From Bacteroidota bacterium (GTDB lineage Bacteria; Bacteroidota; Bacteroidia; 2-12-FULL-35-15): a DNA stretch of 64,000 nt. The notes beneath the pieces are model-generated. The model was not told the DNA's origin, made no database searches, and was given only the letters and a program-made list of their open reading frames with translations. Of this stretch, positions 34,710 through 44,477 are shown in pieces. The first letter of the stretch is position 1; every line of letters starts with the position of its first letter. The stretch covers positions 496,001 through 560,000 of the forward strand of contig JAOQAE010000003.1 of the NCBI GenBank assembly GCA_025963725.1. The letters run 5' to 3'. A program made the translations under genes and the position numbers.

Positions 34710-35438
34710 TTATTTAGAGAATAAATTGTATTTCATGATGCACCAGATGGCCCTGAAGCCGTCCTTCCAGCCGATCTTCTTTCCTTCCTCGTAGGTTCTT
34801 CCGTAATAGGAAATGCCTACTTCATAAATGCGGATGTTGGGAACGCGGGAGATCTTCGCCGTTACTTCCGGCTCAAACCCGAAGCGCTTTTCCTTCAGCC
34901 TAATGCTTTGGATGGTCTCTGTTTTAAATACTTTGTAGCAGGTCTCCATGTCGGACAGGTTCAGGTTGGTGAACATGTTCGACATGAACGTAAGCATCTT
35001 GTTGCCGATGGTATGCCAGAAGAACAGGATCCTGTGCGGCTCCCCGCCTGCGAAGCGCGAGCCGAACACCACATCCGCAAAGCCGTTGATGATCGGCTTC
35101 AGCAAAATGTTGTATTCTTCCGGATCGTATTCAAGGTCGGCATCCTGGATCACGAGGAACTCTCCTGTGGCCAGTGAAATTCCCTTGTGCAGCGCTGCGC
35201 CTTTTCCCTGGTTGTATTCCTGGTTGAACAGGCGGATGCTGTGGGCGCTGTGATCGGCAATGTATTTTTCGATCACTTCTTTTGTAGCATCCTTTGAGCA
35301 GTCGTTCACAATAATGATCTCCTTCTCAATGTCATTCACCAGCTTCACGGCCAGCACTTTATTGAGGATGAGGTGAATGGTTGCGGCCTCATTGTAGGCC
35401 GGGATCACGATGGAAAGCTTTTTAATCGGTACGTTCAT
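34710..35438 (-). CDS. GT2 polyprenyl-phosphate sugar synthase-like
   Basis: 242 residues. DPM1-like GT2 motifs are complete: [42 protein letters not shown], the metal-site loop [14 protein letters not shown] and [12 protein letters not shown]. There are no C-terminal membrane helices, as in the short soluble DPM1 class. It would make polyprenyl-phosphate-linked mannose or glucose, the donor for GT-C enzymes such as those encoded on either side. First gene of a tight minus operon with the trefoil lipoprotein, the 845-residue protein and the GH5-like enzyme. Confidence 0.92.
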   Translation of the reverse strand: MNVPIKKLSIVIPAYNEAATIHLILNKVLAVKLVNDIEKEIIIVNDCSKDATKEVIEKYIADHSAHSIRLFNQEYNQGKGAALHKGISLATGEFLVIQDADLEYDPEEYNILLKPIINGFADVVFGSRFAGGEPHRILFFWHTIGNKMLTFMSNMFTNLNLSDMETCYKVFKTETIQSIRLKEKRFGFEPEVTAKISRVPNIRIYEVGISYYGRTYEEGKKIGWKDGFRAIWCIMKYNLFSK

Positions 35439-35539
35439 TCGCTTTGCTTATAATATTCTGTCTGGTAAATTTTTTAATGCCTGTTCTGCCTTATCAAACC
35501 CGGGTACAATATTAAGATTTTTCTGCTTTCAAACCGCTG

Positions 35540-37432
35540 TTAGCGGTACTTATAAGCAAGCCACCGGAACTCCATTTTCCTGATGAACAACCCCTGCTTA
35601 TCCGGGTTCCAAATATATGCTTTTATTTCATCCCCGGCCTTGGTGCCTGCCGGAACAATGCAGGTGAAGCTGCAGCGGAACCAGCCGGTTGTATTCCTGA
35701 TAAAATCCTTCACGTATGCTTTCTGCCAGGAGTAGAGCTTCCCGTTGGCATCCTGGAATGAAAGCACCATCACGAGGTTGTTACACGAAAGATCGTTTGC
35801 CTGCACCTCCGCGTAAAACGCAAGTACCGCCGACCGGTCCGGTGTAATGCTGTCGTTCACAATGTAAGAGAAGCCCGGTGAATATTCGATGGAGGGGCTC
35901 ATCGTAAAATGTCCTTCTTTTTCTGCTTCAAAATTCAGCTGCCTTACCAGCTCTGCCTTTATTTCCTTCGGACTGTATTTCGGCCTTGCAAGGATATTGC
36001 CCGTGCTTGGATAGGTTTTAATGATCTCTACCGAGTCCATGTTCATCTCCGGCAGATCCTGCTGCCTGAGGCAGAAATAATCATGCAGCATGTTGCCGGT
36101 TTCATTGCGCCATGCAGTGTTCAGCCACAGCAGGTTGTTCTTCTCGCGGTAAAAATTAATAGCGGGATCGAAGGTGAGCGGAATGCCGATGCTGATGGTT
36201 TCCTTGCCTGCCGGGATCTTTTTGATCTTCTCAATATCGCTAAGCATTTCCTTTGTGTTGGCATCGAGCTTCCACTCCAGCACATAGCCGAGGTTAAAGC
36301 AGAACACGAAATGCACCAGCAGCAGCAGGGCGGAACCATGCGCAGCGATAGCAGCCGCAGGCCTTACTTTCAGCACCTCACCGATAAAGAACACGAACAC
36401 AAGCGTAAAAAGCACAACGAGAAAAAGCGCCGTGCGGTCCATTAAATAAGGCGTATGCAGCAGGTGATGCTGCACGACCGTGGATGCGGAGCACAGCACA
36501 AGCAACAGCTGCATTGCAACCGGAAAGAATACGGTGCCGGCTTTTTTCCTGAGCAACAGCCAGATATAATACACCGCTGCAAGCAGGACAACCAGCAGCA
36601 CAAATCCTTTTATGATGCGTTCGATCCAATGACCGTAGCCCTGGTCGTACAGGCAGCGCGCTGTAACGGTGCTGATGGTATCCGACCAGAAGCTGCTTTC
36701 GCCGCCGAAGAAGAGGGCGCCTGCCTCTTTTAATTTCAGCGTTACCGGGATCACCACGCACAGCAACCCGCCCATGATGATGGCAGGCGCGGCCATGTTT
36801 TTTATTGCCGCTAACACTTTTGCTTTTAGCGGCGTTGCTTCTGCACCGCGGATCGCATTGAGCCACAGCAAGCCGAACAGCACAAGGCAATAGTTCAGCA
36901 GCACAAAATTGGCGAACACGGCAAGCGAAGCAAACAGCATGGATACCATCGACCAGCGGCCTTTGGGTACACCTGTACAGGCGAGGTAGAAAAAATAAAT
37001 GCTGGCCATCATCAAACCCAGCGAAAGGCCGTAACCCCTTGCCAGTGAAAAGAAATCGAGCAGGTAAGGATTTACATTCAGGATCACAAATGCAGAGAGC
37101 GCCAGCCATCTATTGTCGAAATTCCGCAGCAGCCTTGCCGAAAAGAACAGGAACAGGAGATGTGCCATCAGCGCCGGCATCCTCATCGCGAACTCATGCA
37201 GCCCGAACAGCTTGGTGAAAACCACCATCAGCGCGGTGTTCAGCAGGTGATTGTTGGCTGACATCATCTCGTAATTCCGGAGGAACACTTTTCCGTTCCT
37301 TGCAAACTCTATGTAGGTATAGGCCTCGTCCCAGGTAATGGAGAGCCGCATTGCACGGATGCAGGTATACAAAAAAAGCAGCGCAGCCATACTCCCAAGC
37401 GCAATATCTGTTTGCTTTACCGTGAGCTTCAT
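35540..37432 (-). CDS. GT39/ArnT-like glycosyltransferase with C-terminal jelly-roll-like module
   Basis: 630 residues. First loop SITWDEAYTYIEFARNG carries the Asp-Glu pair typical of ArnT/PMT glycosyltransferases, followed by SANNHLLNTALMVVFTKLFG (conserved His region). About eleven membrane segments to residue 385. The periplasmic tail ends in a beta-sandwich (about 495-630: HFTMSPSIEYSPGFSYIVND, GDEIKAYIWNPDKQG) similar in phrasing to the lipoprotein at 19891. ATG overlaps the stop of the upstream gene (ATGA at 37429-37432), so the two are translationally coupled. Confidence 0.85.
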   Translation of the reverse strand: MKLTVKQTDIALGSMAALLFLYTCIRAMRLSITWDEAYTYIEFARNGKVFLRNYEMMSANNHLLNTALMVVFTKLFGLHEFAMRMPALMAHLLFLFFSARLLRNFDNRWLALSAFVILNVNPYLLDFFSLARGYGLSLGLMMASIYFFYLACTGVPKGRWSMVSMLFASLAVFANFVLLNYCLVLFGLLWLNAIRGAEATPLKAKVLAAIKNMAAPAIIMGGLLCVVIPVTLKLKEAGALFFGGESSFWSDTISTVTARCLYDQGYGHWIERIIKGFVLLVVLLAAVYYIWLLLRKKAGTVFFPVAMQLLLVLCSASTVVQHHLLHTPYLMDRTALFLVVLFTLVFVFFIGEVLKVRPAAAIAAHGSALLLLVHFVFCFNLGYVLEWKLDANTKEMLSDIEKIKKIPAGKETISIGIPLTFDPAINFYREKNNLLWLNTAWRNETGNMLHDYFCLRQQDLPEMNMDSVEIIKTYPSTGNILARPKYSPKEIKAELVRQLNFEAEKEGHFTMSPSIEYSPGFSYIVNDSITPDRSAVLAFYAEVQANDLSCNNLVMVLSFQDANGKLYSWQKAYVKDFIRNTTGWFRCSFTCIVPAGTKAGDEIKAYIWNPDKQGLFIRKMEFRWLAYKYR

Positions 37433-39000
37433 GTATTAGGTTTGCGTTTATAAAGCTGCAGCTTCCTGTTGAAAGAGGTGTAGATCAGCTCAAATTTACT
37501 TTTAATTTCCTCGCCGGCATGCACGGTACAGGAATCATTCATGTTGCCATCAAAGCAATAGCGGCTTATGTAATCGATCCGGTGATGCGTTTTCAGCTCG
37601 TAATTTTCAATGTTGGTGCAGGGCGGGTTGCGGTTCTCAAATCCGGGCATATAGGCATTCACGCATTCTCCCTGCTTCCACAGCAGCGGGAAATGCGGCT
37701 TTTCAGCCTCGTAATTATCAAGGCAGATAATGTTCTTTTCCGTTGACATATAGCTTGCGCAATTGATGTGCATCCAGTTCCCTGAATAGTTCAGCGGAAG
37801 CAGCACGCTGTTCTCTTCCATCTGTTCCTGTGCTTCTGCAAAAGCGTTCACATCTTCACTCAGCACAGACGTTTGTTCATAATGGTATTTTATGAAAAAC
37901 AGGTGGTTGATCATGAGCAGCGCTACGGGCACGATCAGCAGCTTCGGCGGAAGGCCTTTGGAGCCGATGAGAATGATCAGCAGCAGGAAAAAGAAAAGCG
38001 CCCAGCGGATGGAGATGAAGCCTCCGGAGGCGATCCAATCTGGAAACACATAATAAAGCAGGAGCACAAGCAGCAAGGGAAAGATCCATTTCGGGCGGAA
38101 AGTTTCCTGCTGCCTGTTCTTAAAATAATCGCGCGCAACAAGCACAACAAGAAGGCAGAGCACAAGGCCCGTGAGCTGCGCAAAACGGTATTCGCGCTCG
38201 TAGCTCAGCGTGATCACGGGGTCGAGCTGCACAAGCATCTGCGTAAGCTTGCCTTTTGCAAGATAGCTTGGCGGGGCATGCCGGAAAGAACGGTTGGAAA
38301 TATAAAACAGCACAGAGAGCGCAAGGCCGGGGGTGAACATGATGAACAGCATCCGCAGCCTGGCAAAAATGCCGGTACTTTTTTTTGAATGCAGCAGGTA
38401 TTGCAGCTCGTGGGCAAGTACGATGATGCCTAATAAAAGAAAATTAAAGATGTGAAAAACGTATACGAGTGTTGCCAGGAATGCCAGCCAGGCCAGCTTC
38501 CGGGCGGTTAGTGTTTCCCGGTGGCGGATCCAGTAGCCCAGCGTCCAGAGCAGTACCGGGATGCCGCTGCAAAAATTAAAGAAGCCGATCCGGAAAGTGA
38601 ATGAATACACGAATGGGAAGATGAGGTACGATGAAAGCCGTACCGAATGCGTGTCGCCTGCGCTGCTTTTTAAAAGGTAGCGGAAGGCAAACGGAAGCGC
38701 AAGCAGGTAGAACAGCAGGAGGCTTTTTTCCGCAAGCGGGGCTGGCAGCACCAGGCCACAAACGGCAAACCACAGGTGATCGGGGAGATTGGAGCTCAGG
38801 TGTGCATTGAGGTCGAAAAAGCGAAGGAGAAAGTCGTTTCCGAAAAACCAATACTGTCTCAGCAGGTTGGCATTGTGCAGGTGCGAAGGGCCGTCGATGG
38901 TCGGGAAATAGGTGTTTAACAGTACGGGAAGCGCTGTAATTAAAACGAACACCGCAAAGATGCACCGTTCGTTCTTCCATAAAAATTTTGAAACGCTCAT
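37429..39000 (-). CDS. Polytopic membrane protein, possibly GT-C type
   Basis: 523 residues from ATG 39000; an in-frame GTG five codons upstream (39015) is possible. About eleven hydrophobic segments. The first loop has FPTIDGPSHLHNANLLRQYW, an acidic motif where GT-C enzymes hold the catalytic Asp, but overall similarity to a named family is not apparent. The tail (about 400-523) is a soluble, Cys- and Tyr-rich periplasmic segment without trefoil units. Coupled by a 4-bp overlap to the ArnT-like gene downstream, suggesting that the two products act together. Confidence 0.72.
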   Translation of the reverse strand: MSVSKFLWKNERCIFAVFVLITALPVLLNTYFPTIDGPSHLHNANLLRQYWFFGNDFLLRFFDLNAHLSSNLPDHLWFAVCGLVLPAPLAEKSLLLFYLLALPFAFRYLLKSSAGDTHSVRLSSYLIFPFVYSFTFRIGFFNFCSGIPVLLWTLGYWIRHRETLTARKLAWLAFLATLVYVFHIFNFLLLGIIVLAHELQYLLHSKKSTGIFARLRMLFIMFTPGLALSVLFYISNRSFRHAPPSYLAKGKLTQMLVQLDPVITLSYEREYRFAQLTGLVLCLLVVLVARDYFKNRQQETFRPKWIFPLLLVLLLYYVFPDWIASGGFISIRWALFFFLLLIILIGSKGLPPKLLIVPVALLMINHLFFIKYHYEQTSVLSEDVNAFAEAQEQMEENSVLLPLNYSGNWMHINCASYMSTEKNIICLDNYEAEKPHFPLLWKQGECVNAYMPGFENRNPPCTNIENYELKTHHRIDYISRYCFDGNMNDSCTVHAGEEIKSKFELIYTSFNRKLQLYKRKPNT

Positions 39001-39059
39001 CTGTTTTCCGTTCACAAATTAAAGATAGCAATCTGGCTTTAATGATCTGTATAAAATGA

Positions 39060-41015
39060 TCATTCGGCTTCCTGTTCTTCGATACCTATCTGTACATCCT
39101 CTACCCTAACCTCTCCCTTCCCGGTACTTTCAAAATAGACCTTCATCTTATCATCTCCTCTTCTGATCAGCGGCAACTCGAGCGCACCATGGATCTCCCC
39201 GGGTGAATCAGGGCCTTCGGCTCTTAATGTATAGAGCGGATACCAGAAATAAGGCCGGCCTTCTTTTGTTTCCAGCCTGACCACGTACCAGCCTGTAGCG
39301 CCCGGATCTGCATGCATGCGGCAGTACGTTTTTAAAAGCAACCGCCCGTTTCCGGCAAGCTTTTCCATGCTGTTGAATACAACCGTGTCTCTACCCTGTG
39401 CTGCATTGTCAACAGCCATGATGACCTTCCCATGCGTCTTGTAAAGTTCCTGGGCGGAATGCACCTTAAAAAGCGTAGCCACTTTGGCATTCCCGTTCAT
39501 CTGTGAGAACACTTCGGTATGGAAGGGATAATCACCTTCCTTTTTCCAGCGGTAATCTGCCAGGAAATAATCAGCCCGTTTTATACCGTTTGCAAAGCGG
39601 ATGCGTGCACGCTCAGCGGCCGGCAGCAGGTATGCGTTCGTTCTGCCCGGCAAATGCTCTGCCTGCACAACGATCCGTTCGGAAGGATCCGCCTTGAGCA
39701 ATTGCTCCAGCAGCGCTCTTTGTGAAAGGCCCCAGTAATCGTATTCGAAGCGGCTTTTAATGCGTGCTTCATCGGTTCCCTGTGTGATGTTAAAATACAA
39801 ATGCTCGTACGGATGCAGGCGGCACATGCTGAACACAAGAAAGATCAGCGAAATGCCGGTAAGCCCCGAAAGCGCTGCCGCGGCTATTCTCCGGCGCGCT
39901 GCAAATTGCCATAGGCACTGCAATCCGAACAGCATGAGGAGCACAAATGCACCGTGCAGGAAATACAAATGCCTGCCGGTATCGAAAGCCGGACTTTTAA
40001 AAACAAGCATTGCGAGGAGGGGAAGAAAGAACCAGCAAAGGACGACCTGCTCGTTTGTATTTTCCCGGATAAAATGAAGAGGCTTGCGAAACAGCTTCCA
40101 TGCAAGCGACGATACACCCAATAAAAAGAACACCGTATAGAGCACCGGGCGTGATACGAACATCCAGAAGAACAGGTAATGCCAGGGAAGGCTTGTGGGT
40201 GTGTATTCCTTTCCAAAATAGAGCACCCGGTCATCCCAGGGATAATGGCTGTTCTCCTTTAGTGCTTCTTTGAAATGGAACAGCGGATCGATCCACAATA
40301 CCGGCCAGAAGAGGATGATGAGCGGAACCAGGCACAAAAAATATATCAGCACGAGCTTCCATTCAAAAGCCTGTTTTCTCCGGAGCCATCCCGTAAAAAG
40401 CAGGTAGATAAAAACACCCGGGATCAGAATGCCGATGATCCGCACATCGATGGTGAAGGCCGTGACCAGCGCAAAAATAAAAGCCCGCAGGTATGTCCTC
40501 CTTTCAAGGAATTGCAGCATACAATAAATGCTGATCGTAAAAAGCGAAAGAAAAACAATGTCCTTCGAATTGTAAAATGCATGTGAAAAAATATGCGGGC
40601 TCAGCACATAGAACACCGCTCCCAGCAGCGCCAGCATCCGCTTGTGAAAGATCCTGAAAGCAAGCAAATAGAAGAAGACTGCGGAAAGATAGAACGTAAG
40701 GAAGGTAAGCAAATGACGAACGAGAAAAATGCTTCTTGTATCGTTGAGCCGGAACAGCTTTTCAATACCGGTAAGCAGCAGCTCGAAGGCAGGCCCGTGG
40801 TATTTGTCAACTCCTTCGAGCAGCGCTGCACTATTTCCATGGGCCACAAGATCATAATTCACCGCGCCGTTGTTCTTCCACTGGAATTCCTCATCCCAGG
40901 AAATGCCGTAATCCTTAAAGATCAGCAGCCCGGTGATAAGGAATGCCGCAAAAAAGAAAAGAACAGCCCTGCGGCCATTCTTTTCGGTAAAATCTATCGT
41001 GTTCTTAGGCTCCAA
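39060..41015 (-). CDS. GT39-type membrane glycosyltransferase
   Basis: 651 residues with about eleven membrane segments. Motif GISWDEEFQWKNNG in the first loop and KYHGPAFELLLTGIEK after it match the PMT_2 glycosyltransferase family. Further marks: FYNSKDIVFLSLF and TAFTIDVRIIGILI. The C-terminal 110 residues form a beta-sandwich ending VEDVQIGIEEQEAE. The start appears to be TTG at 41015, 2 bp after the scoB stop; no ATG lies in frame before the first membrane segment and an in-frame stop bounds it upstream. It follows scoB in the same direction and may be on one transcript with the interrupted CoA-transferase operon. Confidence 0.82.
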   Translation of the reverse strand: MEPKNTIDFTEKNGRRAVLFFFAAFLITGLLIFKDYGISWDEEFQWKNNGAVNYDLVAHGNSAALLEGVDKYHGPAFELLLTGIEKLFRLNDTRSIFLVRHLLTFLTFYLSAVFFYLLAFRIFHKRMLALLGAVFYVLSPHIFSHAFYNSKDIVFLSLFTISIYCMLQFLERRTYLRAFIFALVTAFTIDVRIIGILIPGVFIYLLFTGWLRRKQAFEWKLVLIYFLCLVPLIILFWPVLWIDPLFHFKEALKENSHYPWDDRVLYFGKEYTPTSLPWHYLFFWMFVSRPVLYTVFFLLGVSSLAWKLFRKPLHFIRENTNEQVVLCWFFLPLLAMLVFKSPAFDTGRHLYFLHGAFVLLMLFGLQCLWQFAARRRIAAAALSGLTGISLIFLVFSMCRLHPYEHLYFNITQGTDEARIKSRFEYDYWGLSQRALLEQLLKADPSERIVVQAEHLPGRTNAYLLPAAERARIRFANGIKRADYFLADYRWKKEGDYPFHTEVFSQMNGNAKVATLFKVHSAQELYKTHGKVIMAVDNAAQGRDTVVFNSMEKLAGNGRLLLKTYCRMHADPGATGWYVVRLETKEGRPYFWYPLYTLRAEGPDSPGEIHGALELPLIRRGDDKMKVYFESTGKGEVRVEDVQIGIEEQEAE

Positions 41016-41017
41016 TG

Positions 41018-41674
41018 TTATTCTATTTTCATTTCAGGAATGTCCCCCTCAATTACGAGGCGGCCTTCGGTAGCATTTTTGATCTGCTCCACGCTGATGC
41101 CCGGCGCCCGCTCCAGCAGCCTGAATCCCTGCGGCGTAACATCCAGCACCGCCAACTCCGTCACTATCTTCTTAACGCAGCCCACTCCCGTTAAAGGCAG
41201 CGAGCATTTTATCAGCAGCTTCGACTCATTGGCCTTGTTCACATGCTGCATGGCTACAATAATGTTCTTCGCGGATGCGACCAGGTCCATGGCGCCGCCC
41301 ATTCCTTTCACCATCTTTCCGGGAATTTTCCAGTTGGCAATATCGCCGTTATCCGCTACTTCCATAGCACCGAGAATGGTAAGGTCCACCTTGCGGGAAC
41401 GGATCATCCCGAAGCTCATGGCCGAGTCGAAAAAGGCAGAGCCCGGAACAGTGGTGATCGTCTGCTTCCCGGCATTGATCAGGTCGGGGTCTTCCTCTCC
41501 TTCAAAAGGAAAAGGCCCCATGCCCAGCAGGCCGTTTTCCGACTGCAGTACAACGTTCATCCCCTGCGGAATGTAATTGGCTACCAGCGTAGGGATCCCG
41601 ATCCCTAAGTTCACGTAATAGCCGTCTTTGATCTCTTTTGCGATGCGTTTCGCTATTCCTGTTTTGTCTAACAT
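41018..41674 (-). CDS. scoB: 3-oxoacid CoA-transferase, subunit B
   Basis: 218 residues, the usual length of the B subunit. It has YVNLGIGIPTLVANYIP and the catalytic-glutamate motif QSENGLLGMGP (Glu46), then GGAMDLVASAKN. With subunit A it moves CoA from succinyl-CoA to acetoacetate, linking ketone-body/butanoate metabolism to the TCA cycle. Subunits A and B are normally adjacent; here an unrelated membrane-protein gene separates them. The scoB ATG directly follows the TAA of that gene (TAAATG), so it may depend on translational coupling. Confidence 0.94.
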   Translation of the reverse strand: MLDKTGIAKRIAKEIKDGYYVNLGIGIPTLVANYIPQGMNVVLQSENGLLGMGPFPFEGEEDPDLINAGKQTITTVPGSAFFDSAMSFGMIRSRKVDLTILGAMEVADNGDIANWKIPGKMVKGMGGAMDLVASAKNIIVAMQHVNKANESKLLIKCSLPLTGVGCVKKIVTELAVLDVTPQGFRLLERAPGISVEQIKNATEGRLVIEGDIPEMKIE

Positions 41675-43534
41675 TTATTCTCTTTTTTCAAAAATTTCTA
41701 CTTTAATATCATCTATAAATATTGAGGGCCGACCGTATGGCCAAAAATAAATATTTATTTTATCATCCGTACTTCTTACTTCCGGTGTTAAGTAATCAAA
41801 AATGAATTTATTCCAATGACCTACTTTTAGATCTTTTCCGTTTTTTATGATCTCCGGTGTATGTTTGTATGGCCACCCTTTATAATTAATAAATGTAATC
41901 ACAAACTGAAAGCTGTCTTGTTCTGCTGCCATATAATACCAAAACGATGTTCTTACCCAAGCATGTCCTTTTTCAGTGATCTGTTTATATGCTGTTTCAA
42001 ATTTATTGTTTTTACTGAATAAACTGTCTAACTGAATTGAATACTTACCGGAATGTGATAATGTATTAGTATATCGCGCATTATTGATCTTTTCAGGCCC
42101 TTCAAAATTCTCTTCAAGAAGTTCCTTTTTTACATACTCGTCTTCATTAAAGGTGTTTTTGCTTCTGTCGAGCAATAACAGCTGTTTTGTGTTTTCATCA
42201 GCAGCGGTTTTTCCAAATATTGCTGCGTAATACGAACCTGTCATTCGGCTGCCATCAATAATATAATTAGTGTATTGCCAGGTTTGGAATAAATTCAGGA
42301 GAATAAAAAAAGAAGTAATAAAAAGTATAATGGTTTTAAAGATTCGGGAGGCGGATGAAAAAACATGTTTAAAAAAATAACCCATTGGCAACAGCATGAT
42401 CGCATACGAGTCGACCAGCGCTCTTTGTCCGAAACTTTCGGCATACCACCAGCAGCTCCAACTGGCCACAATATATAGGTTGAAAATAAAAAACAGCAGT
42501 ACCGGCCAAAAGATCTTTCGTTCATATTTATACATCTGCCTAAAGCCTGCTAAAGCAAATAACATCATTGGCGTATAGAGCAACCACCCTTTTCTGAAAC
42601 TGAATAACACTTCAAAAATATACGGAGAAAAAAACTCAAACCCTTCCCCGGGATTGTTACTGTAACTCATCAGCAGCCATTTCCCCGCAACCTGTTTCCA
42701 ATAAAACATTTGTAAAAATCCAAGAGCACCACAAAAAAATATGATGAGTAACAGATCTGTTTTGTGGTTCTTAAAAAGATCCCTCACTTTTTCTTTCAAT
42801 GATTTTAATCCTGAAACATTCCACAACAGCGGAACCAGGATGATCACCCCGTCTGTTGGCCGCACTAAAACTACCAATCCAATTGCGATTCCCATCAACG
42901 CTGCAATCCTATGATTCGAAGCTTTATGCCATACAATGGTGAGATAAAGTATGAATGAGAAAAGTGCAAATTCAGCTGCATGTGGCATTCCCGGAGTAAG
43001 AACAGCGGTAACCGTATAATTCGTCCCCAGAAAAAGAATCAACAGAAGAAAAGAAACGAGCTTGTCTTCAAACAAAAACAGAAGTGCCTTTCTTAAAAGA
43101 ATAAAGCCCAGAATTATATAAAAAAAATGAGCAAGGAGAAAACAGCTCTGATAGGGTTTTGAAAAGCCATCACGTTCATAATTAAGCTTCGGAGCAAGTG
43201 CGTGAGCAATAAAATAAAAAGGAGCTTCCAAGACAGCTTCTCCTATCGTATATTTTATCAGCCAATTTCCTGTTTCGGTTTTTCCGCCCTGATAAAAATT
43301 GGGAGTGTTGTGATATTTTTGATTTACTTTTTCAACAGTTGAAAAATCCTTCAGTACAGGGTCATTCCATATAAATGTAGCCGGCAGATAAAGATAATAT
43401 CCAAATGCATCCCAGGCGATCGGGTTGTTCCACTTTTTTGTGATGGGATATATTGTGAACCACGCTATTAAAGCCCATAAGACGATCAGAGATGATCTGC
43501 CTTTTATAAATCGGGCTGCGTGATCTGTTTGCAT
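41675..43534 (-). CDS. GT-C-like membrane protein inserted between scoA and scoB
   Basis: 619 residues, about eleven membrane segments. Third paralog of the 20439 and 25215 proteins: IAWDAFGYYLYLPATFIW, VLFSFRKGWLLYTPMM, SWSCWWYAESFGQRA and NLFQTWQYTNYI match them. In place of a fascin-like trefoil it ends in a jelly-roll-like module (about 465-619: LSHSGKYSIQLDSL, RPSIFIDDIKVEIF). The DNA is visibly richer in A and T than its neighbours (many AAA, ATT, TTT codons), a sign of transfer from another genome or a different history. It fills the gap between scoA and scoB almost exactly, with 2 bp and 0 bp spacing. Confidence 0.85.
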   Translation of the reverse strand: MQTDHAARFIKGRSSLIVLWALIAWFTIYPITKKWNNPIAWDAFGYYLYLPATFIWNDPVLKDFSTVEKVNQKYHNTPNFYQGGKTETGNWLIKYTIGEAVLEAPFYFIAHALAPKLNYERDGFSKPYQSCFLLAHFFYIILGFILLRKALLFLFEDKLVSFLLLILFLGTNYTVTAVLTPGMPHAAEFALFSFILYLTIVWHKASNHRIAALMGIAIGLVVLVRPTDGVIILVPLLWNVSGLKSLKEKVRDLFKNHKTDLLLIIFFCGALGFLQMFYWKQVAGKWLLMSYSNNPGEGFEFFSPYIFEVLFSFRKGWLLYTPMMLFALAGFRQMYKYERKIFWPVLLFFIFNLYIVASWSCWWYAESFGQRALVDSYAIMLLPMGYFFKHVFSSASRIFKTIILFITSFFILLNLFQTWQYTNYIIDGSRMTGSYYAAIFGKTAADENTKQLLLLDRSKNTFNEDEYVKKELLEENFEGPEKINNARYTNTLSHSGKYSIQLDSLFSKNNKFETAYKQITEKGHAWVRTSFWYYMAAEQDSFQFVITFINYKGWPYKHTPEIIKNGKDLKVGHWNKFIFDYLTPEVRSTDDKINIYFWPYGRPSIFIDDIKVEIFEKRE

Positions 43535-43536
43535 CG

Positions 43537-44247
43537 TTACTGCTTTGTTCTTACGGTACGTTGCTCTATTCTTTTCTCATACCTTTCACCTTTAAAGATC
43601 CGGTGCACATAAATTCCCGGCGTATGAATGTGATCCGGATCGAGTTCCCCTGCCGGAACCAGTTCCTCCACCTCAGCGATGGTCACCTTACCGGCCATTG
43701 CCATCATCGGGTTGAAGTTGCGTGCTGTTTCATGGAACACGAGGTTGCCATGCGTATCGCCTTTCCAGGCTTTTACAAGCGCGAAGTCGGCATCGAAGGC
43801 CATCTCCATCAAAAACTCTTTTTCAACGCCCTCTACCATAAATTTGCGGGTTTCCTTGCCTTCCGCCACTTCCGTACCAACGCCTGCGGGGGTAAAGATC
43901 GCGGGCATGCCGTAGCCTGCTGCGAGGCAGCGCGTAGCCAGCGTTCCCTGCGGGATCAGCTCCACTTCCAGCTCACCGCTGAGCAATTGCCTTTCAAACT
44001 CGGCATTTTCGCCCACATACGATGAGATCATCTTTTTTACCTGCCTTGTTTTCAGCATCAGCCCGATGCCGAAATCATCCACGCCTGCATTGTTGGAAAT
44101 ACAGGTAAGGCCTTTCACTCCTTTTTTAACCAGCGCGGCAATGCTGTTCTCAGGGATGCCGCACAGGCCGAATCCGCCCAGCATCAGCACTGCGTTGTCA
44201 CTGATGTCTTTAATGGCTTCATCTGCATTTGCTACTGTTTTGTTCAT
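43537..44247 (-). CDS. scoA: 3-oxoacid CoA-transferase, subunit A
   Basis: 236 residues, normal for the A subunit. Marks: [20 protein letters not shown] near the start, [10 protein letters not shown], and [20 protein letters not shown] followed by [20 protein letters not shown]. It pairs with ScoB (41018-41674) to form succinyl-CoA:3-ketoacid CoA-transferase in the cytoplasm. The stop is 2 bp before the start of the inserted membrane-protein gene, so transcription of scoB must pass through that gene unless an internal promoter exists. Confidence 0.94.
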   Translation of the reverse strand: MNKTVANADEAIKDISDNAVLMLGGFGLCGIPENSIAALVKKGVKGLTCISNNAGVDDFGIGLMLKTRQVKKMISSYVGENAEFERQLLSGELEVELIPQGTLATRCLAAGYGMPAIFTPAGVGTEVAEGKETRKFMVEGVEKEFLMEMAFDADFALVKAWKGDTHGNLVFHETARNFNPMMAMAGKVTIAEVEELVPAGELDPDHIHTPGIYVHRIFKGERYEKRIEQRTVRTKQ

Positions 44248-44354
44248 ATCTGCGAATTACGGATTTTAATAAAAATGCTAATTTAACTGTATGTCATCCC
44301 GATCCGCCCAGGCGGAAGGGATCTTCTTAATTTACACTCCAATCACCGAAAGAA

Positions 44355-44396
44355 AACACACCCTTAACCCCCTCTCAAGAGGGGAACAGATCCTGC
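44355..44396. repeat. CCCCTCT hairpin repeat, copy 1
   Basis: ACACACCCTTAACCCCCTCT then CAAGAGGGG, AACAG and ATCCTGC. The core CCCCTCT-CA-AGAGGGG is a hairpin. Same family as 48810-48850, 48920-48951 (inverted) and 58730-58770. It lies between scoA and pbp1A, where it could also act as a transcript end for either side. The remaining 230 bp of this gap show nothing else. Confidence 0.65.
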
Positions 44397-44477
44397 TTAA
44401 ATTTTTAATCCTATTTCAATTAAAGGCTTCAATCAACAATGTTAACCATCCACGAACTACAAACTACAAACTCCGAA

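Noticed and set aside
35531-35546. ACCGCTgttAGCGGT hairpin at the end of the ArnT-like gene as terminator
   Set aside because: The stem overlaps the stop codon and no T run follows it on the coding strand.
40593-41576. A 327-codon plus-strand frame across the GT39 and scoB genes
   Set aside because: It lies wholly opposite two well-supported genes and its product has no recognisable motif; its length follows from the codon bias of the true strand.
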